9,600 bases of DNA from Phosphoribacter sp035448065 (GCA_035448065.1 DAOTIG010000127.1:1-9600); one strand, 5' to 3'. Shown: positions 1 through 6,757, numbered from the stretch's first letter. Notes: generated from the letters alone by a model not told the origin. Numbers and translations are program-made.

Positions 1-3
1 GCG

Positions 4-47
4 CTAGATTCTAGATCACCGCAGGTCAGATGCCTACGGTGCAGGTC
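4..47. repeat. short direct repeats next to the tRNA fragment
   Basis: CTAGAT occurs at 4-9 and 11-16, a 7-bp period that also forms the palindrome TCTAGA at 10-15. GCAGGTC occurs at 21-27 and 41-47, about two helical turns apart. Placed just inside a tRNA-type att core, they could be arm-type integrase or excisionase sites, but short repeats arise by chance and no integrase is visible in the window. Confidence 0.25.
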
Positions 48-78
48 GAAGCACCACAGCCAAATAGGCGCGTGAACA

Positions 79-102
79 GTTCAAATCCTGTCACCCCGAC
101 CA
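79..102 (+). other. 3' fragment of a tRNA gene (probably tRNA-Pro), candidate att core
   Basis: The segment reads as the 3' end of a tRNA: TψC loop TTCAAAT at 80-86, 3' T-stem strand CCTGT at 87-91, 3' acceptor strand CACCCCG at 92-98, discriminator A at 99 and CCA at 100-102. The 5' T-stem partner does not pair (AACAG instead of ACAGG). No anticodon arm, D arm or CGGGGTG acceptor 5' strand lies upstream, so this is not an intact gene. From memory, CACCCCG plus A plus CCA after TTCAAATCCTGT matches bacterial tRNA-Pro. Such displaced 3' ends mark the far attachment site of elements that integrate into tRNA genes. The orientation would place the element, and an intact tRNA-Pro, to the left of this window. 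Confidence 0.7.
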
Positions 103-110
103 GGTAGTTC

Positions 111-590
111 ATGAGCTCTGACCTGCGGAAACCGCAATTGCTCATCCGGATGAGGCATCAGCCACGTGAGAGCCTTCCCATCGTGCCGCCCTTCCACTCC
201 AGGCCCTGGGCTGAGATTGAGTCGTTCTACGCGGACCTGATTGATAGATATGCAGGGTTCGTCGCGCCGATGCTCGCCATAGTGCGGAGCGTCATTTCCT
301 ACCACGGAGCAGACACGTTGGCCGGGTACACGTCGATGCACACCCTGATCGTGACTTCTTGCCCAGTGCAGGAGTGGCCCGACGTTCTGCGCGTCGACGT
401 GATGGCGCGAGACTCGATGGTCCAGGTCAGCCACGAGAAGGTCGTGCGTGTTCGACGCCCCGGTCTGCCAGATGGGTGGGCTCTGCAGCACGGAGACTCG
501 ATTTCACGCCCGGCGGACGAGGCAGTTCCCCTGTTCTGGCGCTTCTGCATCGAGAAGTTCGGCATTCACCCCGCTCGGGACCACGCGTAG
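111..590 (+). CDS. hypothetical protein, 159 aa, unrecognised
   Basis: I do not recognise this protein. The open frame begins with ATG at 111, nine bases after the CCA of the tRNA fragment. An in-frame TAG at 105-107 blocks any longer form, and AGG at 102-104 could serve as a weak ribosome site. A start at the second ATG (residue 14) is possible. There is no signal peptide or transmembrane segment. It is rich in His, Arg and Trp, with a hydrophobic stretch near residues 50-62 (AGFVAPMLAIVRS) and a late PLFWRFCIEKFGI segment. Codon use differs sharply from the neighbours: it uses ATA, AGA, TTG, GAT, GCA and ATT freely, whereas the genes after 1.3 kb use almost only G/C third positions. That, and its place beside an att-like sequence, suggests horizontally acquired cargo. 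No function is assigned. That it is a real gene is likely, not certain. Confidence 0.6.
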   Translation: MSSDLRKPQLLIRMRHQPRESLPIVPPFHSRPWAEIESFYADLIDRYAGFVAPMLAIVRSVISYHGADTLAGYTSMHTLIVTSCPVQEWPDVLRVDVMARDSMVQVSHEKVVRVRRPGLPDGWALQHGDSISRPADEAVPLFWRFCIEKFGIHPARDHA

Positions 591-680
591 ACCAGGGCCA
601 GGGCCGCCGTGTCGCGAGCAGGCCGGCGCGTGGCGACGTCCCGCAACCCAGGACCATCTTGCGCGCCAGTAGCATTCTTT

Positions 681-697
681 TCCTACCCGAGTAGGAT
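681..697 (+). promoter_or_regulatory. palindromic operator with -10-like hexamer at mazE start
   Basis: TCCTAC at 681-686 and GTAGGA at 691-696 form a perfect 6-bp inverted repeat around CCGA. TAGGAT at 692-697 fits the actinobacterial -10 pattern TANNNT and would start transcription at about 704, directly at the GTG of mazE (705), giving a leaderless mRNA. Alternatively AGGA at 693-696 is a ribosome site eight bases before that GTG. In either case the palindrome covers the control element, as expected if the ribbon-helix-helix antitoxin represses its own operon. No convincing -35 is visible. Confidence 0.5.
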
Positions 698-704
698 GAC
701 GTCC

Positions 705-935
705 GTGAAGCTCAGCATCAGCCTGCCGGCCGAGGATGTCGCCGCCCTGGACCGCTACGCCCAGGCGGCTGGCATCACCACCCGGTCCGCAGCCGTGCAG
801 CGGGCCATCCGGCTGCTCGCCCAGCCTGACCTCGACGATGCCTACGCGCTCGCCTGGCAGGAATGGGAGGCCTCCGGTGACGCCGTTGCATGGGAGCGGA
901 CCAGCGGCGACGGTCTGGTCGATGCTGCGCGGTGA
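705..935 (+). CDS. mazE: MazE-type ribbon-helix-helix antitoxin (MazE9-like)
   Basis: This is the antitoxin of a type II toxin-antitoxin pair, 76 aa if started at GTG 705. It should bind and neutralise the MazF toxin and repress the operon. The N-terminus (MKLSISLPAEDVAALDRYA) is a ribbon-helix-helix pattern: a short beta strand followed by two helices ending near IRLLAQP, for dimerisation and DNA binding. The C-terminal part is acidic and Trp-rich (DDAYALAWQEWEASGD, then AWERTSGDGL) and is the expected toxin-binding tail. I chose GTG 705 because AGGA lies eight bases upstream and because the remembered mycobacterial MazE9 (Rv2801A) also begins MKLSVSLS. ATG 696, three codons earlier, is possible but lacks a well-spaced ribosome site. 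The gene overlaps mazF by 14 bases, implying coupled translation. Similarity to MazE9 is from memory, not a search. Confidence 0.88.
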   Translation: MKLSISLPAEDVAALDRYAQAAGITTRSAAVQRAIRLLAQPDLDDAYALAWQEWEASGDAVAWERTSGDGLVDAAR

Positions 936-1269
936 GATCCGCCTGGTCGACCTCGACCCGGCACACCACGGCGAGGCGAACAAGCGCCGCCCGGCCGTGA
1001 TCGTCAGCAACGACCGCGCCAACGCCACCGCCGCACGGCTTGGCCGCGGCGTGGTCACCGTCGTCCCGATGACCAGCAGCCTGGCTCGCGTGTTCCCGTT
1101 CCAGGTCGCCTTGCCTGCGGAGTCGACCGGCCTGCGGGTGGACTCCAAGGCCCAGGCCGAGCAGATCCGCTCGGTGTCCGTCGACCGTGTCGGCTCGGCT
1201 CTGGGTCGCGTTCCAGCCCCCTTGATGGCAGACCTGGACGCCGCTCTGCGCCTTCACCTGCACCTCTGA
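922..1269 (+). CDS. mazF: MazF/PemK-family endoribonuclease toxin (MazF9-like)
   Basis: This 115-aa protein is a MazF-type toxin, a sequence-specific ribonuclease that cuts RNA and stops growth when the antitoxin is lost. Family landmarks are complete: RGEIRLVDLDP at residues 3-13, KRRPAVIVSND at 21-31 (the conserved Arg of the active-site region), VVPMTSS at 47-53 (Thr/Ser at the second active-site position), FPFQVALP, and the late SKAQAEQIRSV motif. Length is normal for the family. The text is very close to what I remember of mycobacterial MazF9 (Rv2801c), including NDRANATAARLGRG. It starts inside the end of mazE in another frame, the usual antitoxin-first layout. No frameshift or missing key residue is seen, so the pair looks functional. 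Its cleavage specificity cannot be read from the sequence. Confidence 0.93.
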   Translation: MLRGEIRLVDLDPAHHGEANKRRPAVIVSNDRANATAARLGRGVVTVVPMTSSLARVFPFQVALPAESTGLRVDSKAQAEQIRSVSVDRVGSALGRVPAPLMADLDAALRLHLHL

Positions 1270-1324
1270 GCTCGTCACCCCCGGCAGCGCCAGCGAGGCA
1301 CGCGGCGGTGCGCCACACTCGGCG

Positions 1325-2158
1325 TCAGTAGCTCACCAGGCTCGCCAGCACCGCATCGAGCTGCCGACGCTGCTCCCCCGAGAAGAGCATGTCCGGGTCG
1401 GCCATGTGCAGCGCCGGCGTGGTGATGCCCGACGCCGGGGCGAAGTCGCGACCGTAGGCCACCGACACGATCCGGTACCGCGACCCGTTGATCGGCTCGT
1501 GTCCTTGGGCGCACACGCCGGACCACAGCAGGTTCGAGGTGGTCTCCTGGATCGAGTAGCCACCGGCCGACGACGGCAGGCTGCGGGTGGCGTACGTGAT
1601 CGCGGCGCCGCTGCCCTCGATGCCGTGCCAGTCCGTGTTGTAGCTCGACAGCGGTGGCATGGCCCTGCTCGGCTCCAGGCAGCCCACGTCCCGCGCGGCC
1701 GTCGTCGACCAGTCCTCGCTCACGCCACCGACGGCGACGTAGGGCATGGCCGAGAAGGTGATCGTCTCCCGCCGGCCGCGGTCGGTCGGGCTCATCGGCA
1801 CGCTCGCCAGGGTGGGTCGGCCCCACGTCGTGGGGTAGCAGAACGCCGCGCCGAAGCTGCTGTTCGCGTATGCCGTCGTGTCCGACGGACAGCGCGGTGG
1901 CGCCGCGGTGGCCGGTCGGGTCGGCGTGGAGCCGGTCGGCGGACGCGAGGTCGCCGAGGGCGTGGAGCTGGTGACCGGTGAGCTGGTCGAGGGCCGGGTC
2001 CCCGGGACGCTCGTCGCGCCACCCGCGCTGGAAGCGGTGGTGCTCACCGATGGTGCGGTCGTCGCACCCGGCGCGGCATTGCCACCGCCCCCGCAGCCGG
2101 CGAGGGCCAAGCCCACCGACACCAGCAGAGCCACTCGCTCACACCGCCATGACCTCAT
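1325..2158 (-). CDS. secreted lipoprotein with Ser/Thr/Pro linker and four-Cys domain
   Basis: This 277-aa protein is probably exported and lipid-anchored. Residues 1-21 form a signal peptide (positive R2, R5, R8, then VALLVSVGLA) ending in the lipobox LAGC with Cys22 as the lipidated residue. Residues 23-88 are low-complexity Gly/Ala/Ser/Thr/Pro, typical of a cell-wall-spanning linker in actinobacterial lipoproteins. Residues 89-277 form a compact domain with four Cys (90, 107, 160, 216), which could make two disulfides outside the cell, and a FCYPTTWG motif at 106-113. I do not recognise the domain family. The ATG at 2158 has no clear ribosome site; GTG at codon 9 would shorten the signal peptide's charged part. 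It lies 97 bases downstream of the VWA gene on the same strand and could be cotranscribed. It converges with mazF across 55 bases in which I see no clear terminator. Confidence 0.85.
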   Translation of the reverse strand: MRSWRCERVALLVSVGLALAGCGGGGNAAPGATTAPSVSTTASSAGGATSVPGTRPSTSSPVTSSTPSATSRPPTGSTPTRPATAAPPRCPSDTTAYANSSFGAAFCYPTTWGRPTLASVPMSPTDRGRRETITFSAMPYVAVGGVSEDWSTTAARDVGCLEPSRAMPPLSSYNTDWHGIEGSGAAITYATRSLPSSAGGYSIQETTSNLLWSGVCAQGHEPINGSRYRIVSVAYGRDFAPASGITTPALHMADPDMLFSGEQRRQLDAVLASLVSY

Positions 2159-2255
2159 CCGTCAACGGTGGCCGCGCACGGTGTTCCACGCTGGCAAATG
2201 GCCTCATTCCGGACCCTCAGCGGCCCTCACCAGGTGTCCCCAGGCGGCGCCCCCG

Positions 2256-3848
2256 TCACCGCAATCGGCCCACCAGCGAGGCCAACTCGGCCACGTCGCG
2301 GTCGCCGTCGATCCGAGCCGTGACGGCGGCAGTCTGCGCTGACAGGTCGGCGAGGGTCGTCCGACGCGACCACGGTCCGCCGGCGAGCCGGTCGGCGACC
2401 AGGGCGACGACGACGTCCTGGTGCAGGCGCCGCGGAGCGGCGTCGAGCGCGCGCGTCGTGTCTTTCGACGCGAGCCCGGCCACCCGCTCCGCCGTCGACC
2501 CACCCGGCAGCTGGTAGCGCACCGTCGCGGTCGCGATCGGGCCGTCGCCGGCACCCTCGCGGAGCACGACCTCGTAGAGAGCGGTGGCCGAGCGCCCGAC
2601 GAAGACCTCACCGCCGTCGACGGCGTCGTTGCGGAAGTCCCGGTCGGCGACGGCCCGGTTCTCATAGCCGACGAGCCGGTATGCCGCGACGCGGCTCGCG
2701 TCGAAGCTCACCTGCACCTTCGCCTGCCGGGCCGCAATGACGAGCGACGAGGTGAGTCGGCGCGCGAAGATCCGCTCGGCCTCGGCCGGGCTGTCGACAT
2801 AGGCATGCCAGCCCTCGCCCTTGTCCGCGAGCTGCTCCAGCAGCAGGTCGTTGTAGTCGGCGATGCCGACACCGATCGAGATGAGCGAGATCCCTTCTCT
2901 CGCAGAGGCGCCGACCCGGTCGAGGATCGCCGCCGGGCTGGTCGCGCCGACGTTGGCGACCCCGTCGCTGATGAGCACGACGCGGGTCAGGCGCCCCTCG
3001 GCGGGCATCGTGCGGGCCTGGGCGAAGCCGAGGTCGAGGCCGGCCGCCACGTTCGTCGACGCCTCGGGTTGCAGGGTGTCGATCGCGGCGAGGATGGCGT
3101 CGCGCTCGCTCACCGGAGTGGGGGCCAGGAGCACCCGAGCGGTCGTGCTGTAGCAGACCATGCCGACCCGGTCGGCCGGGCGCAGGGCGCGGACCAAGAC
3201 GCCGAGCGCCTGCTTGGTCGTCGCCATCTTGCCCGCCTCTGACATCGACCCGGAGCAGTCGACGACCAGCTCGAGGTTGACGTCGGGACGCTCGGCGTCG
3301 GCCAGGTCGGGGCTGCGCACCCCCACTCGCACGACCCGGCGCGACTCGTCGAAGGGCAGCCGGGCCCCGTCGACGCTGACCGCGAGACCGTCGGCCGGGG
3401 CGGCATACTCCTGCTCGAAGTAGTTGACGAACTCCTCGGTGCGCACGCCCGCCGCGCTGACCGGCCGGCCCTGCAGGGTCGCGTCGCGGAAGCGGGTGTA
3501 GGAGCCGGTGTCGACGTCGAGCGCGAAGGTCGACAGCGGGTCCTTGCCCGGGTCGGTCATCGGGTCGTTGCGCGAGGGGATCGTCGTCGGCTGAGGGCCG
3601 GGGCTGGGCCGCGGCGCGCCGACCCGCTGATCAGCGGGCGCCCCGCCGCCCGGCACCGTCCCGCTCTGGGCCGGCGCTCCCCTCTGCGCCGAATTCCCTT
3701 GCCCGACACTGGGATTCGGCGGGATGGGTGCACCCGTGGTGGGGGACGGGCTCCCCGAGCAGGCACCGAGCAGGCAGGTCGCGCCGAGCGCCACCGCCGT
3801 CGTTCGCACTCCGCGCCGGGTCCGGCGTCGTCCATCGAGTCGCTCCAT
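2256..3848 (-). CDS. VWA-domain lipoprotein, YfbK-like (VWF-A N-term, VWA, DUF3520-like C-term)
   Basis: This 530-aa protein appears to be a surface lipoprotein with a metal-binding adhesion fold. The signal peptide has a long Arg-rich start (residues 6-15), a hydrophobic core and lipobox LGAC with Cys30. A Pro/Gly/Ser linker runs to about residue 95. Residues 104-150 (PLSTFALDVDTGSYTRFRDATL onward, through EEFVNYFEQEY) match the region that precedes VWA domains in the YfbK family. The VWA domain (about 191-365) has a complete metal site: D197-C-S199-G-S201, T265 and D295 (ISDGVAN). Residues 380-530 fit the DUF3520-type C-terminal domain, with a predicted YENRAV segment at 395. A strong ribosome site, GGAGGGGAG (complement of 3855-3863), supports ATG 3848. 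The gene follows a 195-base gap holding phased GTCACG repeats. Function in this family is poorly known; adhesion or envelope roles are inference. Confidence 0.93.
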   Translation of the reverse strand: MERLDGRRRTRRGVRTTAVALGATCLLGACSGSPSPTTGAPIPPNPSVGQGNSAQRGAPAQSGTVPGGGAPADQRVGAPRPSPGPQPTTIPSRNDPMTDPGKDPLSTFALDVDTGSYTRFRDATLQGRPVSAAGVRTEEFVNYFEQEYAAPADGLAVSVDGARLPFDESRRVVRVGVRSPDLADAERPDVNLELVVDCSGSMSEAGKMATTKQALGVLVRALRPADRVGMVCYSTTARVLLAPTPVSERDAILAAIDTLQPEASTNVAAGLDLGFAQARTMPAEGRLTRVVLISDGVANVGATSPAAILDRVGASAREGISLISIGVGIADYNDLLLEQLADKGEGWHAYVDSPAEAERIFARRLTSSLVIAARQAKVQVSFDASRVAAYRLVGYENRAVADRDFRNDAVDGGEVFVGRSATALYEVVLREGAGDGPIATATVRYQLPGGSTAERVAGLASKDTTRALDAAPRRLHQDVVVALVADRLAGGPWSRRTTLADLSAQTAAVTARIDGDRDVAELASLVGRLR

Positions 3849-3935
3849 CGTGCGCTCCCCTCCATCACCGTTGGCTGACGACCCGGTAAAGGAGACGGTG
3901 GCAGCGGCGGGTTGCTCCGCGACAGAGGCGTTGCC

Positions 3936-4021
3936 AGGTCGTGACGGATCCTCGGTTGGGCGTGACGAGGTCGTGACCGGCCCGTTGGCCGTCCGTGACC
4001 GGCTCGATGACGGACCGTGAC
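3936..4021 (-). promoter_or_regulatory. array of GTCACG motifs at about 11-bp spacing upstream of the VWA gene
   Basis: On the minus strand GTCACG occurs five times, complementing CGTGAC at 3940, 3961, 3972, 3994 and 4016 (first base on the plus strand). The steps are 21, 11, 22 and 22 bases, all multiples of about one helical turn. Degenerate units fill some missing steps: GTCATC near 4006 and GGCCAACGG near 3985. AGGTCGTGAC is repeated exactly at 3936-3945 and 3968-3977. Direct repeats with 11-bp spacing are the hallmark of OmpR/PhoB-family regulators, and a GTCAC core fits the GTNAC sites of GlnR and MtrA. The array lies 93-170 bases upstream of the VWA start. Binding by any named regulator is inference. 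Confidence 0.5.
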
Positions 4022-4043
4022 CCGGGCGGCCCGGCGTCTCAGC

Positions 4044-5981
4044 TCATGGACGCGGCGCCGGCGCGCCGGCCGACTGGCTCGCCGCGAGAACCTGGGCCCA
4101 GGTGAGCCGCCGAGGCTCGCTCGTCTCGCCGACCGGCAGGTTCGCCAGGGCCCGCCGGCGCTCCTGGCCACGCAGCTCGTCGCCGTAGCGGTCGACGAAG
4201 ACGAGCAGCCGTGGCCGGGCCAGCCCGCCGAGCGACTCGCGCACCCCCGCGCCGAGCTCGCGCGCCACCGCCGTGATGTCGGCGTCCTGCCGCTCGCGAT
4301 GGAGCACGACGGCCGCCGCGAGCAGCCGCCCGCCGGCGTGGTCGCGGCGCTCGAAGACGTCGGCCGCGGCGACGTAGGGATGCTCGAGCAGCAGAGACTT
4401 GACCTCGCCCAGCGACACGAGCTGTCCGCTCACCGAGACGACCTCGTCGAGCCGCCCGAGGAACTCCAGGGTGCCGTCCTCGCCCTGCCGGGCCAGATCA
4501 CCCGTCTGGTATGCCGCGTCGCTCGCCACCGCCGCACCGCTCGCCACCGCCGCACCGTCGCCGGCCGCTCTCCCGGCCCGCGCCCCGTCGCCGCTCAGCT
4601 CGTCGAGCTCCGTTGCCAGCCAATGAACCTCGTCCAGCGCCGGATCGGAGCCGAGCATCATCCCAGGGCACGGCCGGGTGAGGACGAGCTGCCCCGCCCG
4701 GCCCGGAGCCACCGGGTCTCCGTCGACGCCGACGATCACCGGTCCGAGGTCGGGCATCTGCTCAGGAGCCACCGGGCGGTCGACCCGCACGATTCCGCCG
4801 AGCTCGACCTGGCCCCACCCGTCGGCGACCGACACCGGGTGGCCGGCAAGCCCACCGGCGGCCCACTCCCGGATCTCGGGGTCCATCGCCTCGCCGAAGG
4901 CAACCACTCGCCGCAGGGCGGGCGCGATGGGTGCCTCACGCAGCTCGAGTGACCAGGCGCGGAGCAACCGCAGCACCGGCGGCGTGGTCATCAGCGTGCT
5001 CACGGCATGGCGCTCGAGCAGCTCCCAGGCCCGAGCGGTCGTCGGCATGTCGAGCGTGCCCTCGTAGAGCACGATGCTCGCCCCGGCCGCCAGCGGGCCG
5101 AGGACGCCGTGAACCTCGGTGCCCAGCCACGACATGTCGCCCGCGCACCACAGCACGTCGCCCTCGGCGATCCCCCACCGGTGCATGGCCAACGCGGACA
5201 CGAGCTGGCCAGCCGCGGGCAGTGCCACCGTCACCGGTCGCCCGCGACGCTGCGCGAGGCTCACCAGCACGAGCGGATCATCCGCCGGTATGCCGCCCAC
5301 CCCGGGGCCGCCCACCTGGGGAGCGGCGGGAGCGGCGACGAGCTCGTGGTACCACCGGTCACCTTCGAACCAGGCGACGTCCATGCCGGTCCGGCGCACG
5401 ACGACGGTGTGCTCGACGCCGCGGACCGCCTCGAGGGCATCGTCGGCGCGCGCCTTGAGCGGCAGCACGGTGCCGTGCCGCCAGGCGCCGTCCTGGGTGA
5501 ACAGCACTCGGGGGGCAAGCGTCGTCAGTCGGTCCGCGAGCGCCTCGGCGGGCAGCGGCGTCGGCAGCAGCGCGTGCGCCGCCCCGACCTGCGCGCAGGC
5601 GAGCAAGGCCGCGACCGTCTCGGGCAGCGCGCCGAGATGGATCGCGACGACGTCGCCGGCACTCACCCCGAGCCCGGTGAGGGCGGCGGCGAGCGCGTGC
5701 ACCTCGCGCTCGAGCTGGGCATAGCTGAGGCTGCGTCGGTCGCCCGGCTCACCCTCCCAGGCCAGCGCGAGCCGATCCGGCGCCTGCCGGGCGTGCCTGC
5801 CGACGCAGACCTCGACCACGTCGACCCGCGCCCCGTGCAGCCACCGACCATGTCGTGGCCCGGCCTCCCACACCTCGGATGGCGGTGTCTCCCAACCGAT
5901 CTCGTCGATCGCTGCACCCCAGGCTGCGAGGTCGGGCTGGCCCCCGGCGAGCCCTGCCGGGTCGATCCGCCGGTCAGCCAT
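4044..5981 (-). CDS. acetyl-CoA-synthetase-like protein lacking ATP-loop and catalytic Lys motifs
   Basis: This 645-aa protein aligns along its length with acetyl/propionyl-CoA synthetases (ANL superfamily), judged against remembered E. coli Acs. Shared landmarks include GDVLWCAGDMSWLGT (274-288), LGPLAAGASIVLYEGT, GEAMDPE (363-369), DGWGQVELGG (387-396), YQTGDLA (491-497) with the ribose-binding Asp495, GRLDEVVSVSGQ (509-520) and a C-terminal domain. Key catalytic parts are lost. The phosphate loop YTSGSTGKPKG is replaced by VSLAQRRGRPV (240-250). The Arg of SGHRL is absent (SGQLV). The final GK before the Arg pair is GQ (605-606), removing the adenylation lysine. The second Trp of WWQTE is Gly389. 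A low-complexity Ala-rich insert sits at 464-489. The frame is intact and codons look selected, so it is a plausible pseudoenzyme rather than a pseudogene. The start overlaps the iclR stop by eight bases (ATGGCTGA), so the two are translationally coupled. Confidence 0.85.
   Translation of the reverse strand: MADRRIDPAGLAGGQPDLAAWGAAIDEIGWETPPSEVWEAGPRHGRWLHGARVDVVEVCVGRHARQAPDRLALAWEGEPGDRRSLSYAQLEREVHALAAALTGLGVSAGDVVAIHLGALPETVAALLACAQVGAAHALLPTPLPAEALADRLTTLAPRVLFTQDGAWRHGTVLPLKARADDALEAVRGVEHTVVVRRTGMDVAWFEGDRWYHELVAAPAAPQVGGPGVGGIPADDPLVLVSLAQRRGRPVTVALPAAGQLVSALAMHRWGIAEGDVLWCAGDMSWLGTEVHGVLGPLAAGASIVLYEGTLDMPTTARAWELLERHAVSTLMTTPPVLRLLRAWSLELREAPIAPALRRVVAFGEAMDPEIREWAAGGLAGHPVSVADGWGQVELGGIVRVDRPVAPEQMPDLGPVIVGVDGDPVAPGRAGQLVLTRPCPGMMLGSDPALDEVHWLATELDELSGDGARAGRAAGDGAAVASGAAVASDAAYQTGDLARQGEDGTLEFLGRLDEVVSVSGQLVSLGEVKSLLLEHPYVAAADVFERRDHAGGRLLAAAVVLHRERQDADITAVARELGAGVRESLGGLARPRLLVFVDRYGDELRGQERRRALANLPVGETSEPRRLTWAQVLAASQSAGAPAPRP
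4521..4556. repeat. 18-bp tandem duplication inside the Acs-like gene
   Basis: GCTCGCCACCGCCGCACC occurs twice head to tail at 4521-4538 and 4539-4556. On the minus strand it encodes a repeated six-residue GAAVAS unit in the Ala/Gly-rich insert before the YQTGD motif. It looks like a recent slippage duplication in a tolerant loop. Confidence 0.85.
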
Positions 5982-6729
5982 GGCCGAGGGTGCGGGTCGC
6001 AGCGGCAGCGGCGCGGGTCAGGGCGCCGGCGGTGGCGGCGGCTGCCGCGTCGTCGGCGTCGACCGGCAGGTCGGCGACGAGGGCGCCGAGGGCCGTCCCG
6101 GTGGCGTCGAGGACGGGGACGGCGACCTCGTCCGGACCGCCGGCGACCGGGCCGGGCGCGCGCAGCCACCCGGCCGCCGACCACCGGTCCCGATCGCGCT
6201 CGGCGACGGCGGCCAGCTCCTCGTCGGTCTCGAGCGCGGCCTTCCACCGCTCGTCGTCCCCCCTGGCGAGCAGCAGCCGGCCACCCGCGGTCCGCAACCC
6301 GGGATGCACGCCGTGCGCGGCTCGATAGAGGCCGGCGTCCGGGCCGTCCACGCGGTCGACGTAGACGATCGAGGTGCCGACGAGCAGCTGGACGTGCACG
6401 GTCGCGCCGACCGTCGTCCGGACCTGGGTGAGGTAGGGCGCGAGCGCTCCGAGCACCGGCAGCCGGGCCAGGTAGCGGTGCGAGAGCCGGGCCAGCTCCG
6501 GCCCGAGACCATAGCGCGAGGTTCGCGGGTCCTGCTCCACGAGCCCGGCGAGCACGAGAGAGCGCAGCAGCCGGTGGACCGTGGGCACCGTCAGCCCGGA
6601 TCGCTCGGCCAGGTCGGTCAGTTGTTGGTATGCCGGTCCGTCGGCGAGCAGCTCAAGCAGCACCGTCGCGTTGCGGACGGTGCCCAGCGCGCCGGGAGCC
6701 TCGTGGAGGGCATCGCTGAGCGGTGGCAT
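5974..6729 (-). CDS. IclR-family transcriptional regulator
   Basis: This 251-aa protein has the two-domain IclR layout. A winged helix-turn-helix lies at about 22-85, with the recognition region LAERSGLTVPTVHRLLRSLVLAGLVEQ and the wing DPRTSRYGLGPELARL. An effector-binding GAF-like domain covers about 92-245 (VGATVHVQLLVGTSIVYVDRV, then HPGLRTAGGRLLLA). It should be a dimeric DNA-binding regulator answering to a small carboxylic acid or related metabolite. It is divergent from the ABC ATPase/CoA ligase operon and shares a 102-base intergenic region with it. It is followed, with an eight-base overlap, by the Acs-like gene. The best ribosome site (AGGAG, complement of 6742-6746) is 12 bases from the ATG, longer than ideal, so the exact start is less certain than the family. 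The ligand cannot be read from the sequence. Confidence 0.94.
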   Translation of the reverse strand: MPPLSDALHEAPGALGTVRNATVLLELLADGPAYQQLTDLAERSGLTVPTVHRLLRSLVLAGLVEQDPRTSRYGLGPELARLSHRYLARLPVLGALAPYLTQVRTTVGATVHVQLLVGTSIVYVDRVDGPDAGLYRAAHGVHPGLRTAGGRLLLARGDDERWKAALETDEELAAVAERDRDRWSAAGWLRAPGPVAGGPDEVAVPVLDATGTALGALVADLPVDADDAAAAATAGALTRAAAAATRTLGHG

Positions 6730-6757
6730 GCGGGGAGCGTACTCCTGAGACCTGTTC

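Noticed and set aside
28..102. Complete tRNA gene
   Set aside because: No 5' acceptor strand, D arm or anticodon arm can be formed upstream of the T loop.
609..704. N-terminal extension of the antitoxin frame back to ATG 609
   Set aside because: It would cover the palindrome and promoter-like region. The remembered MazE9 family starts at MKLS, matching GTG 705.
1270..1324. Terminator between the convergent mazF and lipoprotein genes
   Set aside because: Only weak, mismatched stems (GCAC...GTGC) and no T-tract were found.
3864..3935. ECF-sigma-like promoter before the VWA gene (GGAGCAAC and CGTC on the minus strand)
   Set aside because: The first element departs from GGAAC and the spacing is short; evidence is too weak.
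4022..4034. Short GC hairpin (CCGGG-CGG-CCCGG) after the Acs-like stop as a terminator
   Set aside because: Only a 5-bp stem, no T-tract on either strand; such hairpins are common by chance at this GC content.
4017..4952. Long plus-strand open frame opposite the Acs-like gene
   Set aside because: Arg/His/Ala-rich translation without motifs; the minus strand aligns with Acs across the same region.
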